Part shown: positions 1 through 9,151 of the stretch, one piece after another | Numbering within the stretch: the first letter of the stretch is position 1 | How the letters are laid out: each line of letters begins with the position of its first letter | Assembly: GCA_023300545.1 (NCBI GenBank) | Contig: JALZVT010000012.1 | Location: 1-64,000 of the forward strand | Direction of reading: 5' to 3' | From: Pseudomonadales bacterium | GTDB taxonomy: Bacteria > Pseudomonadota > Gammaproteobacteria > Pseudomonadales > Azotimanducaceae | DNA: 64,000 bases | Position numbers and translations under genes: made by a program | Notes under the pieces: generated by a model | The model's input: the letters and a program-made list of their open reading frames with translations, nothing else | Database searches by the model: none | Told to the model about the DNA's origin: nothing

Positions 1-1565
1 CTGTCACCCAGCCCGTTGCTCCCAACCGGGCAATCCGCTGGGGCAGTGGCCCAGAACAACCCGCGCAACCGGCATCCGAGCGCCCACCCAACATCATTTT
101 GATTCTTGCTGATGACATGGGCTTCAACGACATCTCGTTGTACAACGGGGGTGCGGCGGACGGTTCGCTGCAAACCCCACACATTGATGCACTGGCAACT
201 CAAGGCGTGCGATTTAACAATGGCTACGCCGCCAATGCCGTCTGCGCGCCCTCCAGAGCAAGCATTCTTACCGGCCGCTATTCCACCCGCTTTGGTTTTG
301 AATTCACGCCGTTTCCCAAGATAGGCGCCACTATCTTCCGTTGGATGGAGGAGCTTGATCCCTCACTGCATTCCCCCGTACTGCACAGGGACAAGTTAGA
401 CGGGTTGCCAGACATGACCGAGCTGGGCATGCCGGGTTCGGAGGTGACCGTGGCCGAAAGTTTGCAGGCAGCGGGCTATTACACGGCTCACATTGGTAAG
501 TGGCACCTGGGTGCGGTGAACGGCATGCGACCGGAAGACCAGGGTTTTGATGACAGCCTTTACATGCGCGGCATGCTGTATTTGCCCGAAGATCATCCTG
601 ATGTGGTTAATGCCAAGCGAGCCGAGGACGGCATTGAACGGATGGTGTGGGCCAGCGCTCGCTATGAGGCGCAGTTTAATGGCGGCGAGGGCTTTGAGCC
701 GGACGGTTTTTTGACTGACTACTACACCAACGAAGCGGTGAAAGTGATCGAACAGAATCGCAACCGGCCGTTCTTTTTGTATCTAGCGCACTGGGGCATT
801 CATAACCCGTTGCAGGCCCTGCGCTCGGACTACGAGGCGCTAAGTCACATCGAGGACCACACGCTGCGTGTGTATGCCGCCATGATTCGCTCGCTCGATC
901 GCAGCGTGCAGAAGATTACCGAGTCACTTGAAGCCAATGGCCTTTCTGACAACACCATGATTGTGTTCACCAGTGACAATGGTGGGGCAGGCTACATTGC
1001 GCTGTCAGATATTAATAAGCCCTATCGTGGCTGGAAGCTGACTCATTTTGAAGGTGGAACCCATGTACCCTTTATGGCGAAGTGGCCCGCTCGTATCGCG
1101 CCCGGCACTGTGCTCGATGCGCCCGTGCATCACATTGATCTGCTGCCAACCATCACCGCCGCAGCCGGTGCGCCACATGCACAGCCTGAGATTGATGGCG
1201 TTAACCTGCTGCCCTTTGTCAGCTCAAACCGAGATACTGCACAGCAAACGGGCACGCCCCACGAGACCCTGTTCTGGCGGGAAGGTTATCAACAGACAGT
1301 GCGCCATGAAGACTGGAAGCTCATTCGGTCTGATCGGCCGGATAAACGCTGGCTGTTTAACCTTGCCACAGACCCGACGGAACAACTAAACCTGGCGGAA
1401 CAAAATCAACTCAGGGTTGCCCAACTGGAGGCGTTGCTGGATGAGCACAACTCCCATCAGGCCGAGCCCATGTGGCCCAGTGTCTGGGAATCAGCTCAGA
1501 GCATCGACAAGCACGGTGGTCAGCCGCTCGAAGCGGGTGACGACTACATTTACTGGCCGAATTAA
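1..1565 (+). CDS. Sulfatase (formylglycine-dependent), 5' end outside window
   Basis: The frame is open from base 3, and the typical sulfatase opening PNIILILADDMG is encoded around bases 87-119, so the true start lies upstream of the window; 520 residues are visible. The motif CAPSR (Cys codon 243-245) is the C-x-P-S-R signature whose Cys is converted to formylglycine by a maturase. Metal-site residues are seen in the DD of the opening motif and in TSDNGG (about base 970). The family hydrolyses sulfate esters, usually of glycans or aryl sulfates, and most members are exported, but the N-terminus that would show a signal peptide is missing here. A dehalogenase gene follows after 25 bases on the same strand, so the two are probably cotranscribed. 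Substrate cannot be told from sequence. Confidence 0.93.
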   Translation, partial: VTQPVAPNRAIRWGSGPEQPAQPASERPPNIILILADDMGFNDISLYNGGAADGSLQTPHIDALATQGVRFNNGYAANAVCAPSRASILTGRYSTRFGFEFTPFPKIGATIFRWMEELDPSLHSPVLHRDKLDGLPDMTELGMPGSEVTVAESLQAAGYYTAHIGKWHLGAVNGMRPEDQGFDDSLYMRGMLYLPEDHPDVVNAKRAEDGIERMVWASARYEAQFNGGEGFEPDGFLTDYYTNEAVKVIEQNRNRPFFLYLAHWGIHNPLQALRSDYEALSHIEDHTLRVYAAMIRSLDRSVQKITESLEANGLSDNTMIVFTSDNGGAGYIALSDINKPYRGWKLTHFEGGTHVPFMAKWPARIAPGTVLDAPVHHIDLLPTITAAAGAPHAQPEIDGVNLLPFVSSNRDTAQQTGTPHETLFWREGYQQTVRHEDWKLIRSDRPDKRWLFNLATDPTEQLNLAEQNQLRVAQLEALLDEHNSHQAEPMWPSVWESAQSIDKHGGQPLEAGDDYIYWPN

Positions 1566-1590
1566 CACCAACAAGAGCGATAGAATAGTT

Positions 1591-2595
1591 ATGAAAACCC
1601 TGCGAACTCCCGATGAGCGTTTTGAGAACCTGGATGGTTACCCGTTCGAGCCTAACTACCTGCAGATCGACGACGGTGACGGCGGTGAGTTGCGTATGCA
1701 CTACCTTGATGAAGGGCCGGCTGATGGCGAGGTGCTGCTGTGCATGCACGGCCAGCCAATGTGGAGTTATCTTTATCGCAAGATGATTCCACCCCTAACG
1801 GCTGCGGGCTATCGCGTGATCTGCCCTGATCTTGTGGGTTTTGGGAAATCAGATAAGCCTATCCAGCGTAGCGATTACACCTACGCCAATCACGTGGGCT
1901 GGCTCGAACGCTTTGTGCTGGGTTTGGGGCTCAACAACATCACGCTGGTCTGTCAGGATTGGGGTGGTTTGCTGGGGTTGCGGGTGGTAACCGCCAACGT
2001 CGATCGGTTTGCGCGGGTTGTTGTTGCGAACACCGGTCTACCCGACGCGAAAGACACACCTGATGAGATGGCTGGCCCGATGCGTGCCATGTTCGACAGC
2101 ATTCCGGCGCTGCCGGTCCCTGAGATGGGTGCAAAGCTGCGTGAGAACGAGAACGGGGCTGGGTTCATGTACTGGATTAAGCACTGTGATAGTTACCCTG
2201 ACCTTAAGGTGAGCAATGTAGTGGCTATGAGCTCTGGTGGTGACATTGCTGAATCATTGCGAAAGGCCTACGACGCGCCGTTTCCGGCGGAAGAATATCT
2301 GCAGGCCGCTCGTCAGTTTCCGTCGTTGGTGCCGATTTTTCCGGACGATCCTGCCATTGCAGATAACCGTGCTGCGTGGAAAATTCTTGAAAAATTTAAC
2401 AAGCCGTTTTTGACGTCCTTCACCGATAGCGACCCAGTGACAGCCGGTGGTCATGTGCGTTTTCAAGAGACGGTGCCCGGCGCACAGGGCCAGAAGCACG
2501 CCACCTTGAAAGGCGTCGGTCACTTTTTACAGGAGGAGGCTGGCGAAGAGTTTGCTCAGGTAGTTGTTGATTTTTGCTTAGCCAACCCGATCTAA
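1591..2595 (+). CDS. Haloalkane dehalogenase (HLD-I, DhlA-like)
   Basis: A 334-aa alpha/beta hydrolase whose N-terminus (RTPDERFENLDGYPFEPNY) and active site follow the Xanthobacter DhlA pattern. The nucleophile is D123 in QDWGG with halide-binding W124 next to it; W195 in GFMYW matches the second halide-binding Trp of the cap; the catalytic His is about H311 in GVGHFLQEE. The oxyanion segment is HGQPMW, with Gln where DhlA has Glu. These enzymes hydrolyse carbon-halogen bonds of haloalkanes to alcohol plus halide in the cytoplasm. The ATG at 1591 was chosen because the family N-terminus begins there; an upstream GTG at 1417 would overlap the sulfatase. The identity to HLD-I is clear; the physiological substrate is not known. 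Confidence 0.92.
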   Translation: MKTLRTPDERFENLDGYPFEPNYLQIDDGDGGELRMHYLDEGPADGEVLLCMHGQPMWSYLYRKMIPPLTAAGYRVICPDLVGFGKSDKPIQRSDYTYANHVGWLERFVLGLGLNNITLVCQDWGGLLGLRVVTANVDRFARVVVANTGLPDAKDTPDEMAGPMRAMFDSIPALPVPEMGAKLRENENGAGFMYWIKHCDSYPDLKVSNVVAMSSGGDIAESLRKAYDAPFPAEEYLQAARQFPSLVPIFPDDPAIADNRAAWKILEKFNKPFLTSFTDSDPVTAGGHVRFQETVPGAQGQKHATLKGVGHFLQEEAGEEFAQVVVDFCLANPI

Positions 2596-2631
2596 GCGTT
2601 TCACTATTCGACTAATTTTGAGGAAAATATC

Positions 2632-3063
2632 TTGAATGTAAAAAATGCCATTGAACCCAATGCCGAACAGCTTGCAGGTTTTATGCAGCCCGGGCCTGAT
2701 GGTCCTATATGCATGGTTAACCTGTTGAAATTTAAAGACAAGGCCGTGTATGAGGACGGGCGCGAGACCGATTTGACCGGCATACAGGCGTATGGCCTGT
2801 ACGCGCGCGAAGTTGTAAAGCTGATCGACGAAGTCGGTGGCAGTCCCAAGTTTGATGCAAATATTGAACGCCTGATGCTGGGTGAGGTAGAAGAGCTGTG
2901 GGACAAGATTGCTATTGTCATGTTCCCTTCTAGAGGGGCCATGCTGGAAATGCTGCAGAAGCCGAAAATGCAAGAGATTGGCCAGCATCGGGCGGCAGGT
3001 CTTGCAGGGCAGCTAAACATAGAAACGGCTGGTGCGGTTGGCGACTTGTTAGGTGCTCGATAG
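2632..3063 (+). CDS. DUF1330 domain protein
   Basis: A 143-aa cytoplasmic protein of the DUF1330 / dimeric alpha-beta barrel type, recognised by the segment PDGPICMVNLLKFKDKAVY near residue 24 and by the C-terminal part about residues 95-125 (MFPSRGAMLEML). The start is a TTG at 2632 supported by GAGG at 2620-2623, 8 bases upstream; no ATG lies in a better place. It follows the dehalogenase by 36 bases on the same strand and probably shares its transcript. DUF1330 proteins commonly sit beside catabolic enzymes, but no reaction is established, so function is unknown. Confidence 0.85.
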   Translation: MNVKNAIEPNAEQLAGFMQPGPDGPICMVNLLKFKDKAVYEDGRETDLTGIQAYGLYAREVVKLIDEVGGSPKFDANIERLMLGEVEELWDKIAIVMFPSRGAMLEMLQKPKMQEIGQHRAAGLAGQLNIETAGAVGDLLGAR

Positions 3064-3078
3064 AGCGGCGTCAATCGT

Positions 3079-3996
3079 CTAAGGCATGGGGGAGCCAAGG
3101 CTGATTAACCGATGGTAGTCAGTCTTGAGTTCGGCCTGTAACCAATCGGCAAACGCCTTGATTTGCGGCGTTGACTGATCCTTTTTTCGATAGACCAGTG
3201 TATAGCTGCCGCCGCTGATCAGGGGCGCATTCACCGGGTTGTGCAGCTGTTCGATGCCTGGGGTCTCCCAGATAAATGGCGCGAGTCCCTGCAAGACACC
3301 GGTGCCTCTGGACGCTGCTGTGATTGCACTCCCAATGGTATCGAGCGTCAGCAGTTTCTTGGGTGGCCAGGCGTCCACGCCTTGTTGGCGCAACCACCAC
3401 CGCCAGCCATCTGGACGTCCGCCATGAACGATTAGCGTTTGCTGCAACAGGCCTTTGGGAGTGAGTGTGCTGGCCAGTTCTGGGCTGCAAAGAGGCACGA
3501 CTTGCAGGTCGATTAGCTTTTTGTGGACGAGCCCTGGTTGACGTATGCGGGTATTGCGAATGCCGATATCGATGTTGTCTGTATCGAGGTCGGCAACTCG
3601 GTTTAACGTATCTAGTTCGATGTTTATACCGGGATGATTTGCCTCGAAGCTTGCGAGCTTTGGTAACAGCCAGGTATCAGTAAACAACGGCAATGCGCTG
3701 ATGCGCAGTGTGCGTTCGGTAAACTTGGCGCGAGCGCCTTGCAGTGAATCATCGATGGCCTGGAATTGTCGCTGCAGCTTTCGGCTTAGCCGAGCGCCGG
3801 CTGGTGTGATGCTCACTTGACGAGTGGTGCGTTCGAAGAGTCTGACGCCTAGCCAGTCTTCCAGTACTTTGATCTGATGACTGATCGCAGATGGGCTGAC
3901 ATGTAACTCACTGGCGGCCGCTTTGAAATTCTCGAGTCGGGCCGCGGTCGCAAAGGTTTTGAGTGTCTTAAACGATGGTAGACGCTGGCCAGTCAT
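3079..3996 (-). CDS. LysR-family transcriptional regulator
   Basis: A 305-aa regulator with the N-terminal winged helix-turn-helix (LPSFKTLKTFATAARLENF, then SPSAISHQIKVLE, residues about 5-60) and a periplasmic-binding-like effector domain (about 90-295, containing RISALPLFTDTWLLPKL). The spacing and the DIGIRNTRIRQPGL segment resemble the GcvA/AmpR group. The ATG at 3996 gives the usual family length; an upstream in-frame GTG at 4062 would add 22 residues that look non-family. It converges with the DUF1330 gene, is divergent from the alcohol dehydrogenase at 4153, and by the usual LysR arrangement probably controls that gene from the 156-base divergent region. Confidence 0.93.
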   Translation of the reverse strand: MTGQRLPSFKTLKTFATAARLENFKAAASELHVSPSAISHQIKVLEDWLGVRLFERTTRQVSITPAGARLSRKLQRQFQAIDDSLQGARAKFTERTLRISALPLFTDTWLLPKLASFEANHPGINIELDTLNRVADLDTDNIDIGIRNTRIRQPGLVHKKLIDLQVVPLCSPELASTLTPKGLLQQTLIVHGGRPDGWRWWLRQQGVDAWPPKKLLTLDTIGSAITAASRGTGVLQGLAPFIWETPGIEQLHNPVNAPLISGGSYTLVYRKKDQSTPQIKAFADWLQAELKTDYHRLISLGSPMP

Positions 3997-4152
3997 TGGT
4001 TGGTGCTCTGGGTGGTTTAGGTGGTTCGCTGGCGGCGCCTTCAATTGATGAAATAAATTCACTAATTAAGCGCTAAATCAGTTTGTCACAGCGCCCGCTC
4101 GATAAGTAGCTTTGAGGTTCGTTTTTGGTTTCAAAGTTTAGGGCTGCAGGCA

Positions 4153-5217
4153 ATGAGTGAGCGTTTTCAATTATCCCCGACCATGCAACAACTGATGTTT
4201 GTATCGCCTCGTGAATTTGAATGGCGGGAAGTAGCGGCGCCGCGCATCACAGCTGCTGGTGAGGCTATTGTTCGGCCTCTGGCCGTGACGCGATGCGATC
4301 TCGACCTTTACCTTGCACTGGGTGCATTTCCAATGCCGGGTGAGTTTGCGTTTGGCCATGAAATTGCTGGCGAAGTGCTGGCTGTGGGCAGCGAGGTCAC
4401 AGGCGTTGAGCCCGGTGATCGGGTCATTGTGCCGTTTCAAATCAACTGCGGGGCTTGCCCGTTCTGTTTGGCTGGGTTGACCAACGCCTGTTCGGCGGTG
4501 CCCGCTTATTCCGCGTTCGGGCTCGCTCACAGCTCTGGCAAGGAGTGGGGTGGTGGTCTATCTGATGCAGTGCTGGTGCCCTATGCCGACGCGATGCTGG
4601 TGAAAATTCCGCCCTCGCTGTCGCTGACTGCGGCGGCTGCATTGTCAGACAACGCGGTGGATGGCTTTCGTACCGTGGCGAAACGACTTCAGGCGACGCC
4701 CGGCGCGCCGGTTCTTGTGGTCGGTGGGCTCGCTCAGAGTGTTGGTCTGTATGCGGTTCAGGCTGCTCTTGCGCGGCACTCAGAGCGGGTGGTGTATTGC
4801 GACAACTCACCTGTGCGACTGGCGTTGGCGCTTAGTCTCGGCGCGGAAGTTGTTGACTGTGACGTTGCCGACGTTGAGCGGCTTGATGAACAGTTTCCGA
4901 TTGTGGTTGATGCCGCGATCAGCGCTGAGGGCCTGGCGTTTGCGTTACGTAGCACGGCGGCGTGCGGTCATTGCATTAGCGTGTCTTCTGTCCCTGCTGG
5001 TGATGATGCGGGTGTGTCCCTGCCATTTCGGGAGATGTACATGAAAGGCGTTAGTTGGGAGCTCAGTCGAGTGCATGCGCGAGGCGCACTTCATGACGCA
5101 CTAGAGTGCACTCGCTGCGGTCTCGATCCAGGCAAAATTATCACCCGTGAACTGCCCTTTGAGAGCGCCCACGAGCTGATGTGTGATGAGGCTGTAAAAC
5201 TGGTGTTTACGCGCTAA
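4153..5217 (+). CDS. Zinc-dependent alcohol dehydrogenase (MDR family)
   Basis: A 354-aa medium-chain dehydrogenase. The catalytic zinc ligands are visible as C48 (VTRCDLDL), H69 and E70 (FGHEIAG); the structural zinc lobe has C99, C102, C105 and C113. The Rossmann part starts near residue 180 (VLVVGGLAQSVGLYAVQAA), where the usual GxGxxG is changed to GGLAQSVG. It should oxidise an alcohol or reduce an aldehyde with NAD(P). It is divergent from a LysR gene, which likely controls it. ATG at 4153 has only a weak ribosome site; a second ATG at codon 11 is a possible start. Substrate unknown. Confidence 0.9.
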   Translation: MSERFQLSPTMQQLMFVSPREFEWREVAAPRITAAGEAIVRPLAVTRCDLDLYLALGAFPMPGEFAFGHEIAGEVLAVGSEVTGVEPGDRVIVPFQINCGACPFCLAGLTNACSAVPAYSAFGLAHSSGKEWGGGLSDAVLVPYADAMLVKIPPSLSLTAAAALSDNAVDGFRTVAKRLQATPGAPVLVVGGLAQSVGLYAVQAALARHSERVVYCDNSPVRLALALSLGAEVVDCDVADVERLDEQFPIVVDAAISAEGLAFALRSTAACGHCISVSSVPAGDDAGVSLPFREMYMKGVSWELSRVHARGALHDALECTRCGLDPGKIITRELPFESAHELMCDEAVKLVFTR

Positions 5218-5251
5218 CGGTGTGTGGGTGCAGCAAAGAGCCGCTGCTAGT

Positions 5252-7654
5252 CTATTCGTTCCAGATCACATTCTGTTCCAGCAGGCTGCTGATTGCTTCA
5301 GTGTCATAGCCTAGCTCGCTCAGCACTTCGGCGTTGTGCTGCCCCGCGAGAGGTGGTGCGGGGTAGGTTGTCGACACGCCGTCAAAGGTAACCATTGGAC
5401 CGTGGCGGCGATACTCTCCCCATGCAGGATGGCTGGTCACACCAGTGAAATGATTGGCCTTAGCTTGCGGGTGATCTAGCCAGTAATCGTTTGGCTGAGT
5501 GGCGTCGGCTTGCAGGCAGGCCACATCGTGAGCCACAAACAGCTCTTCCCAGAACGCCGCGGATTTACTGGAGAACAATGTTGTGAGGGTTGGGAGAAGA
5601 GGCTCGCTGTCACCGGCGAGTGCCTGTTCATCTGGGCCTTGCAGGCCAACACGTGCGAGTGCCGCGCAAAAACGCGCACGTTCCCCCGCGCCGGTTAGCG
5701 CAAGAAACACCCAGTGTTGATCGGCGCAACAATACAAACGATAGGTTGCAGACAGCCCGAGCAGTTCTTCATCAGGCATGGCTCGAGGGGGCTTGCCGGG
5801 GTAACTGAGAAAGTCGTCTGCGTTGGCGTACGCATTGGCGCCAAACATGTCCATGAGAATACGTTGGCCGGTTCCGGTGCGTGCGCGGGCTACGAGGCCA
5901 AGCATCGCAGAGGTTGCAACCACGAGTGCAGTGTTCGGGTCGGGGTTCACCTCATTGGCGCGCATCAGGCGCCGTGTCCACAGGCGCAGGCTGTCCATGT
6001 CTTGCACGTCACTCGGTACCCGCTCACCCATCTGATACAGCACGCCACCCATAGCGGCACCCGGAATGGGGTGGGTGCTGGGGCGCTGGGCACCGGGTCC
6101 ATCAGGGCCGTAGCCGTTGCTCTGTAAGTAGACAATGTCGGGATTGCTGGCGGCAATGGTGTCGTAGCCGATGCCCAGTCGTTCTGGCACACCCGGACGG
6201 TAGTTGTGAATGAGCACATCTGCGTTTTTCGCTAAATCCAGCACAATTTTTTTGCCAGCTTCTGATTTCAGATTCAGGCTAATGCTGCGTTTGCCCGCAT
6301 TAACTCGCGACGACCCCACGCCGAGCAACATACCGCGATAGGGGTCGCCACCGATCTGTTCCACCTTGATAACTTCTGCGCCAAGGTCGGCAAGCAGTGA
6401 TGCGCCAAAGGGTGCGGCGATGATGGTGGCGATCTCGAGGACCTTTACCCCCGCCAAAGGCAGGGCTTTCGAGCGAGCGGAGGTGGGTGCTGGCCGTGGT
6501 GATGCCGCCCAGTCGTTCGCCAGTGTGGTGTCGGGTTTTATGGCGCCACCGGGTTGTGCTGGTGTTTTAGTCAGTCGGGCGACGGGACCAAGCTGTACGC
6601 CCCCGTCAGGGGTGGCAAACGCGTGGCCGTTGGCGACCACGTCGGGATCGCGCAGTGCTTGTTGAGTCGTTTGATAGGGCGTTGCGACCACGCTGCCGTT
6701 GTCAATGATGTCGGTCATCCAGTCGTCAGCACTGCGTTCCTGAATGCGCTTGAGCATGCGCTCGCGAAACGCCTCGTGTTTTTCAGGGGGCAGGAGTAAC
6801 TGTTTGGCGTTGAAATCGGGGTCGGCAACGATGTCGATCAAATCAGTGGTAACGAGAAAGTTATCAAACAGGTGTGGCAGCAGGTTGCCAAACTGCATCC
6901 AGCGCCCGTCACCGGCCTGAGCTGGGTGGTAATAAAGGCTGGGCATGGGTGGCTCATGTTCAACCGGCGGCATGGGGGCAAAGGTAGTGGGGTGTGTTTC
7001 GCGATACTGCTGGCCCAGCATCGTGCCCTGTTCATAGGCGAGTAACCCCTGCAGCAGGCTGGTGTCGACACAGCGGCCTGCGCCGTTGGTTTCGCGTGTC
7101 AGCAGCGCGGCAAGAATGCCGGTGGTGGCGGACTGGGCGCAGGCGTGAATGCCAACCTGAAGTGCAGAAAACACTGGCCCGGTTCGATCGACCAACCCCT
7201 GGAACAGTTGCATGCGGCCAGTGAGGGCGGCAACGCTGTGTTCGTAGGCGGGCACGTTGGCCAGTGGGCCTGTCGCGCCATAGCCGCTGATGTGGCAGAA
7301 CACCAGGTGGGGGTGACGCACGGCCAGACTTTTACCGTCGAGTCCTTTCGATTTGAGCGCATTGACCCGCCAGTTGCATACCAGTACATCAGCGCCGGCA
7401 CAGAGAGTGTGTAACCGTTCCAATCCAGCAGCGCTTTGCAGGTCGAGGGTTGTGCTGTGTTTGCCGCGTTGCCACATGGGGGCAGCAGGGAGAGCAGCCA
7501 GTGGGTCTGGCCCCTCAGGCTTGTTGATTAACAGCACTTGCGCACCAAAGTCGGCAAGCATCATGGTGACCAGGCCACCGGCAGGGCCAGTGGTCAGATC
7601 GATCACGCGAATCGCATCGCGTGAGCTTGTTTGTCCTAATGTTGTCTTTGTCAT
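5252..7654 (-). CDS. Double-domain CaiB/BaiF family CoA transferase (type III)
   Basis: An 800-aa protein holding two complete type III CoA transferase domains in tandem, about residues 14-385 and 395-790. Each opens with the family pattern (IRVIDLTTGPAGGLVTMMLADFGAQ and VKVLEIATIIAAPFGASLLADLGAE) and each keeps an Asp at the family catalytic position (GRCVDTS and GQRILMDMF). Normal family members are about 400 aa and work as interlocked homodimers, so this fusion may fold as a pseudo-dimer. The reaction is transfer of CoA between carboxylic acids. AGGAAG precedes the ATG. It is divergent from malonyl-CoA decarboxylase, with 122 bases between starts, which suggests joint control. Acyl substrates cannot be told. 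Confidence 0.92.
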   Translation of the reverse strand: MTKTTLGQTSSRDAIRVIDLTTGPAGGLVTMMLADFGAQVLLINKPEGPDPLAALPAAPMWQRGKHSTTLDLQSAAGLERLHTLCAGADVLVCNWRVNALKSKGLDGKSLAVRHPHLVFCHISGYGATGPLANVPAYEHSVAALTGRMQLFQGLVDRTGPVFSALQVGIHACAQSATTGILAALLTRETNGAGRCVDTSLLQGLLAYEQGTMLGQQYRETHPTTFAPMPPVEHEPPMPSLYYHPAQAGDGRWMQFGNLLPHLFDNFLVTTDLIDIVADPDFNAKQLLLPPEKHEAFRERMLKRIQERSADDWMTDIIDNGSVVATPYQTTQQALRDPDVVANGHAFATPDGGVQLGPVARLTKTPAQPGGAIKPDTTLANDWAASPRPAPTSARSKALPLAGVKVLEIATIIAAPFGASLLADLGAEVIKVEQIGGDPYRGMLLGVGSSRVNAGKRSISLNLKSEAGKKIVLDLAKNADVLIHNYRPGVPERLGIGYDTIAASNPDIVYLQSNGYGPDGPGAQRPSTHPIPGAAMGGVLYQMGERVPSDVQDMDSLRLWTRRLMRANEVNPDPNTALVVATSAMLGLVARARTGTGQRILMDMFGANAYANADDFLSYPGKPPRAMPDEELLGLSATYRLYCCADQHWVFLALTGAGERARFCAALARVGLQGPDEQALAGDSEPLLPTLTTLFSSKSAAFWEELFVAHDVACLQADATQPNDYWLDHPQAKANHFTGVTSHPAWGEYRRHGPMVTFDGVSTTYPAPPLAGQHNAEVLSELGYDTEAISSLLEQNVIWNE

Positions 7655-7776
7655 CGTTGCTTCCTTTACTGCGGGGGCGACTGGTTACATTGCCCTTGCA
7701 ACAGTCGTTAATGCTCTCACTTTCTGGCGGCTTTTACTCTGTAGTCTTTACGCCTGAAATACAGTGAGAGAAGCAA

Positions 7777-9111
7777 ATGGCGTTGCGGCAGTTCTTGCAA
7801 TCGGTTACTTCGGGGATGAACACTAAGGCTGGAAGGTCTGGTAAGTTGGTTGCCAAGGTAACCCCCATCAACCGTCTTGAGTGGCAGGAGCAGCTGCGCA
7901 GTCTGCTGCGGTTGAAAGACGAGTCGAGCATGCTGAAGCTCGCTAACGAACTGCTCGATGAGTACGAAGGTTTTGACACCGAAGGTAAGCTTGTCTTCTT
8001 TAACTATTTGCTTGAAGCCTTTCGTGCCGACGCGGACAAGCTCGCTGCTGCAATCGCAAACTACCAGCTGGACCCTAACCCGCTGAACGTCCAGAAGCTC
8101 AATGCGGCGAGTGCGCCAAACCGCAGAGCCCTGTTCGAGATTTTCAACATGACCCCGGGCGGCACCGCTCGGTTAGTGCAAATGCGTGCAGACTTGCTCG
8201 GACTGTTGCGCGAGCACAAAGCGCTGAAGGCGGTCGACAGTGATCTGCAGGTGCTGTTTTCGGCCTGGTTTAATCGCGGCTTTCTGTCGTTGGAACGCAT
8301 CAGTTGGGAAACACCCGCCTTTGTGCTCGAACGCCTGATGAACTACGAAGCCGTGCACAAAATTTCTGGTTGGGATGACCTGCGCAAACGGGTCTCAACC
8401 GGGCGCCGCTGCTATGCTTTTTTCCATCCTGCTCTGCCTCATGAGCCGATTATTTTTGTTCAGGTGGCGCTGGTTGATCAGATGTCCTCCTCAGTGGACG
8501 ACATCATTCGCAGTGAAACGCCGCCTATTGACGAGACAGATGCCAACACCGCCATCTTCTACTCGATCAGCAATTGTCAGTTGGGCCTGCGGGGTATCGC
8601 TTTTGGCGATCTGCTGATCAAGCAGGTGGTTGAACAGATCAGCGCCGATCTGCCGCAGATTAAAACCTTTGCCACGTTGTCACCGGTGCCCGGGTTTGGC
8701 AAATGGCTGGCAACGGCTGAAGGTGCGAGCGATTTACCCCAGCTGTCGGCTCCTGAGCAAGAACTGCTTGAGTTGCTTCGCCGTGAAGGCGAGGTCACAT
8801 GGCCGAGCGATGCGGTGCAATGTGAGCAGATGGAGCCGTTGTTGAAGCGGCTGTGTGCGCACTACATGGTGTCTGCAAAATCCGGCGGTCAGCCCCTCGA
8901 CCCGGTCTCTCGTTTTCACTTACGCAACGGCGCTCGATTGGATCGAGTGAACTGGCTGGGAGATCGTTCAGCCAAAGGGCTCGCTGAGTCACACGGCCTG
9001 CTGGTCAACTATGTGTATGACACCCAGGTTGTCACGCGTAACCACGAACGCTATGTCTACGAAGATGCGGTGATCTGCAGCGATTCGGTGCTGCAACTTG
9101 CAAAAGGCTAG
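7777..9111 (+). CDS. Malonyl-CoA decarboxylase
   Basis: A 444-aa protein matching malonyl-CoA decarboxylase along its length: an N-terminal helical domain (about 1-180) and a catalytic GNAT-like domain with FFHPALPHEPIIFV, then AIFYSISNCQLGLRGI and the very conserved SPVPGFGKWL. The Ser in the YSIS segment matches the catalytic Ser of the human enzyme, and the C-terminal SHGLLVNYVYD block is also typical. It converts malonyl-CoA to acetyl-CoA and CO2. It starts divergently from the double CoA transferase, consistent with a malonate or dicarboxylate thioester pathway, which is inference. ATG at 7777 follows AGAGAAG. Confidence 0.93.
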   Translation: MALRQFLQSVTSGMNTKAGRSGKLVAKVTPINRLEWQEQLRSLLRLKDESSMLKLANELLDEYEGFDTEGKLVFFNYLLEAFRADADKLAAAIANYQLDPNPLNVQKLNAASAPNRRALFEIFNMTPGGTARLVQMRADLLGLLREHKALKAVDSDLQVLFSAWFNRGFLSLERISWETPAFVLERLMNYEAVHKISGWDDLRKRVSTGRRCYAFFHPALPHEPIIFVQVALVDQMSSSVDDIIRSETPPIDETDANTAIFYSISNCQLGLRGIAFGDLLIKQVVEQISADLPQIKTFATLSPVPGFGKWLATAEGASDLPQLSAPEQELLELLRREGEVTWPSDAVQCEQMEPLLKRLCAHYMVSAKSGGQPLDPVSRFHLRNGARLDRVNWLGDRSAKGLAESHGLLVNYVYDTQVVTRNHERYVYEDAVICSDSVLQLAKG

Positions 9112-9151
9112 CGGGTGAAAAAACCGCCAGGGTTTCGTCTACAATCGAGTC

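Noticed and set aside
1417-1590. Extended start of the dehalogenase at GTG 1417
   Set aside because: It overlaps the sulfatase in another frame and the family N-terminus begins at 1591.
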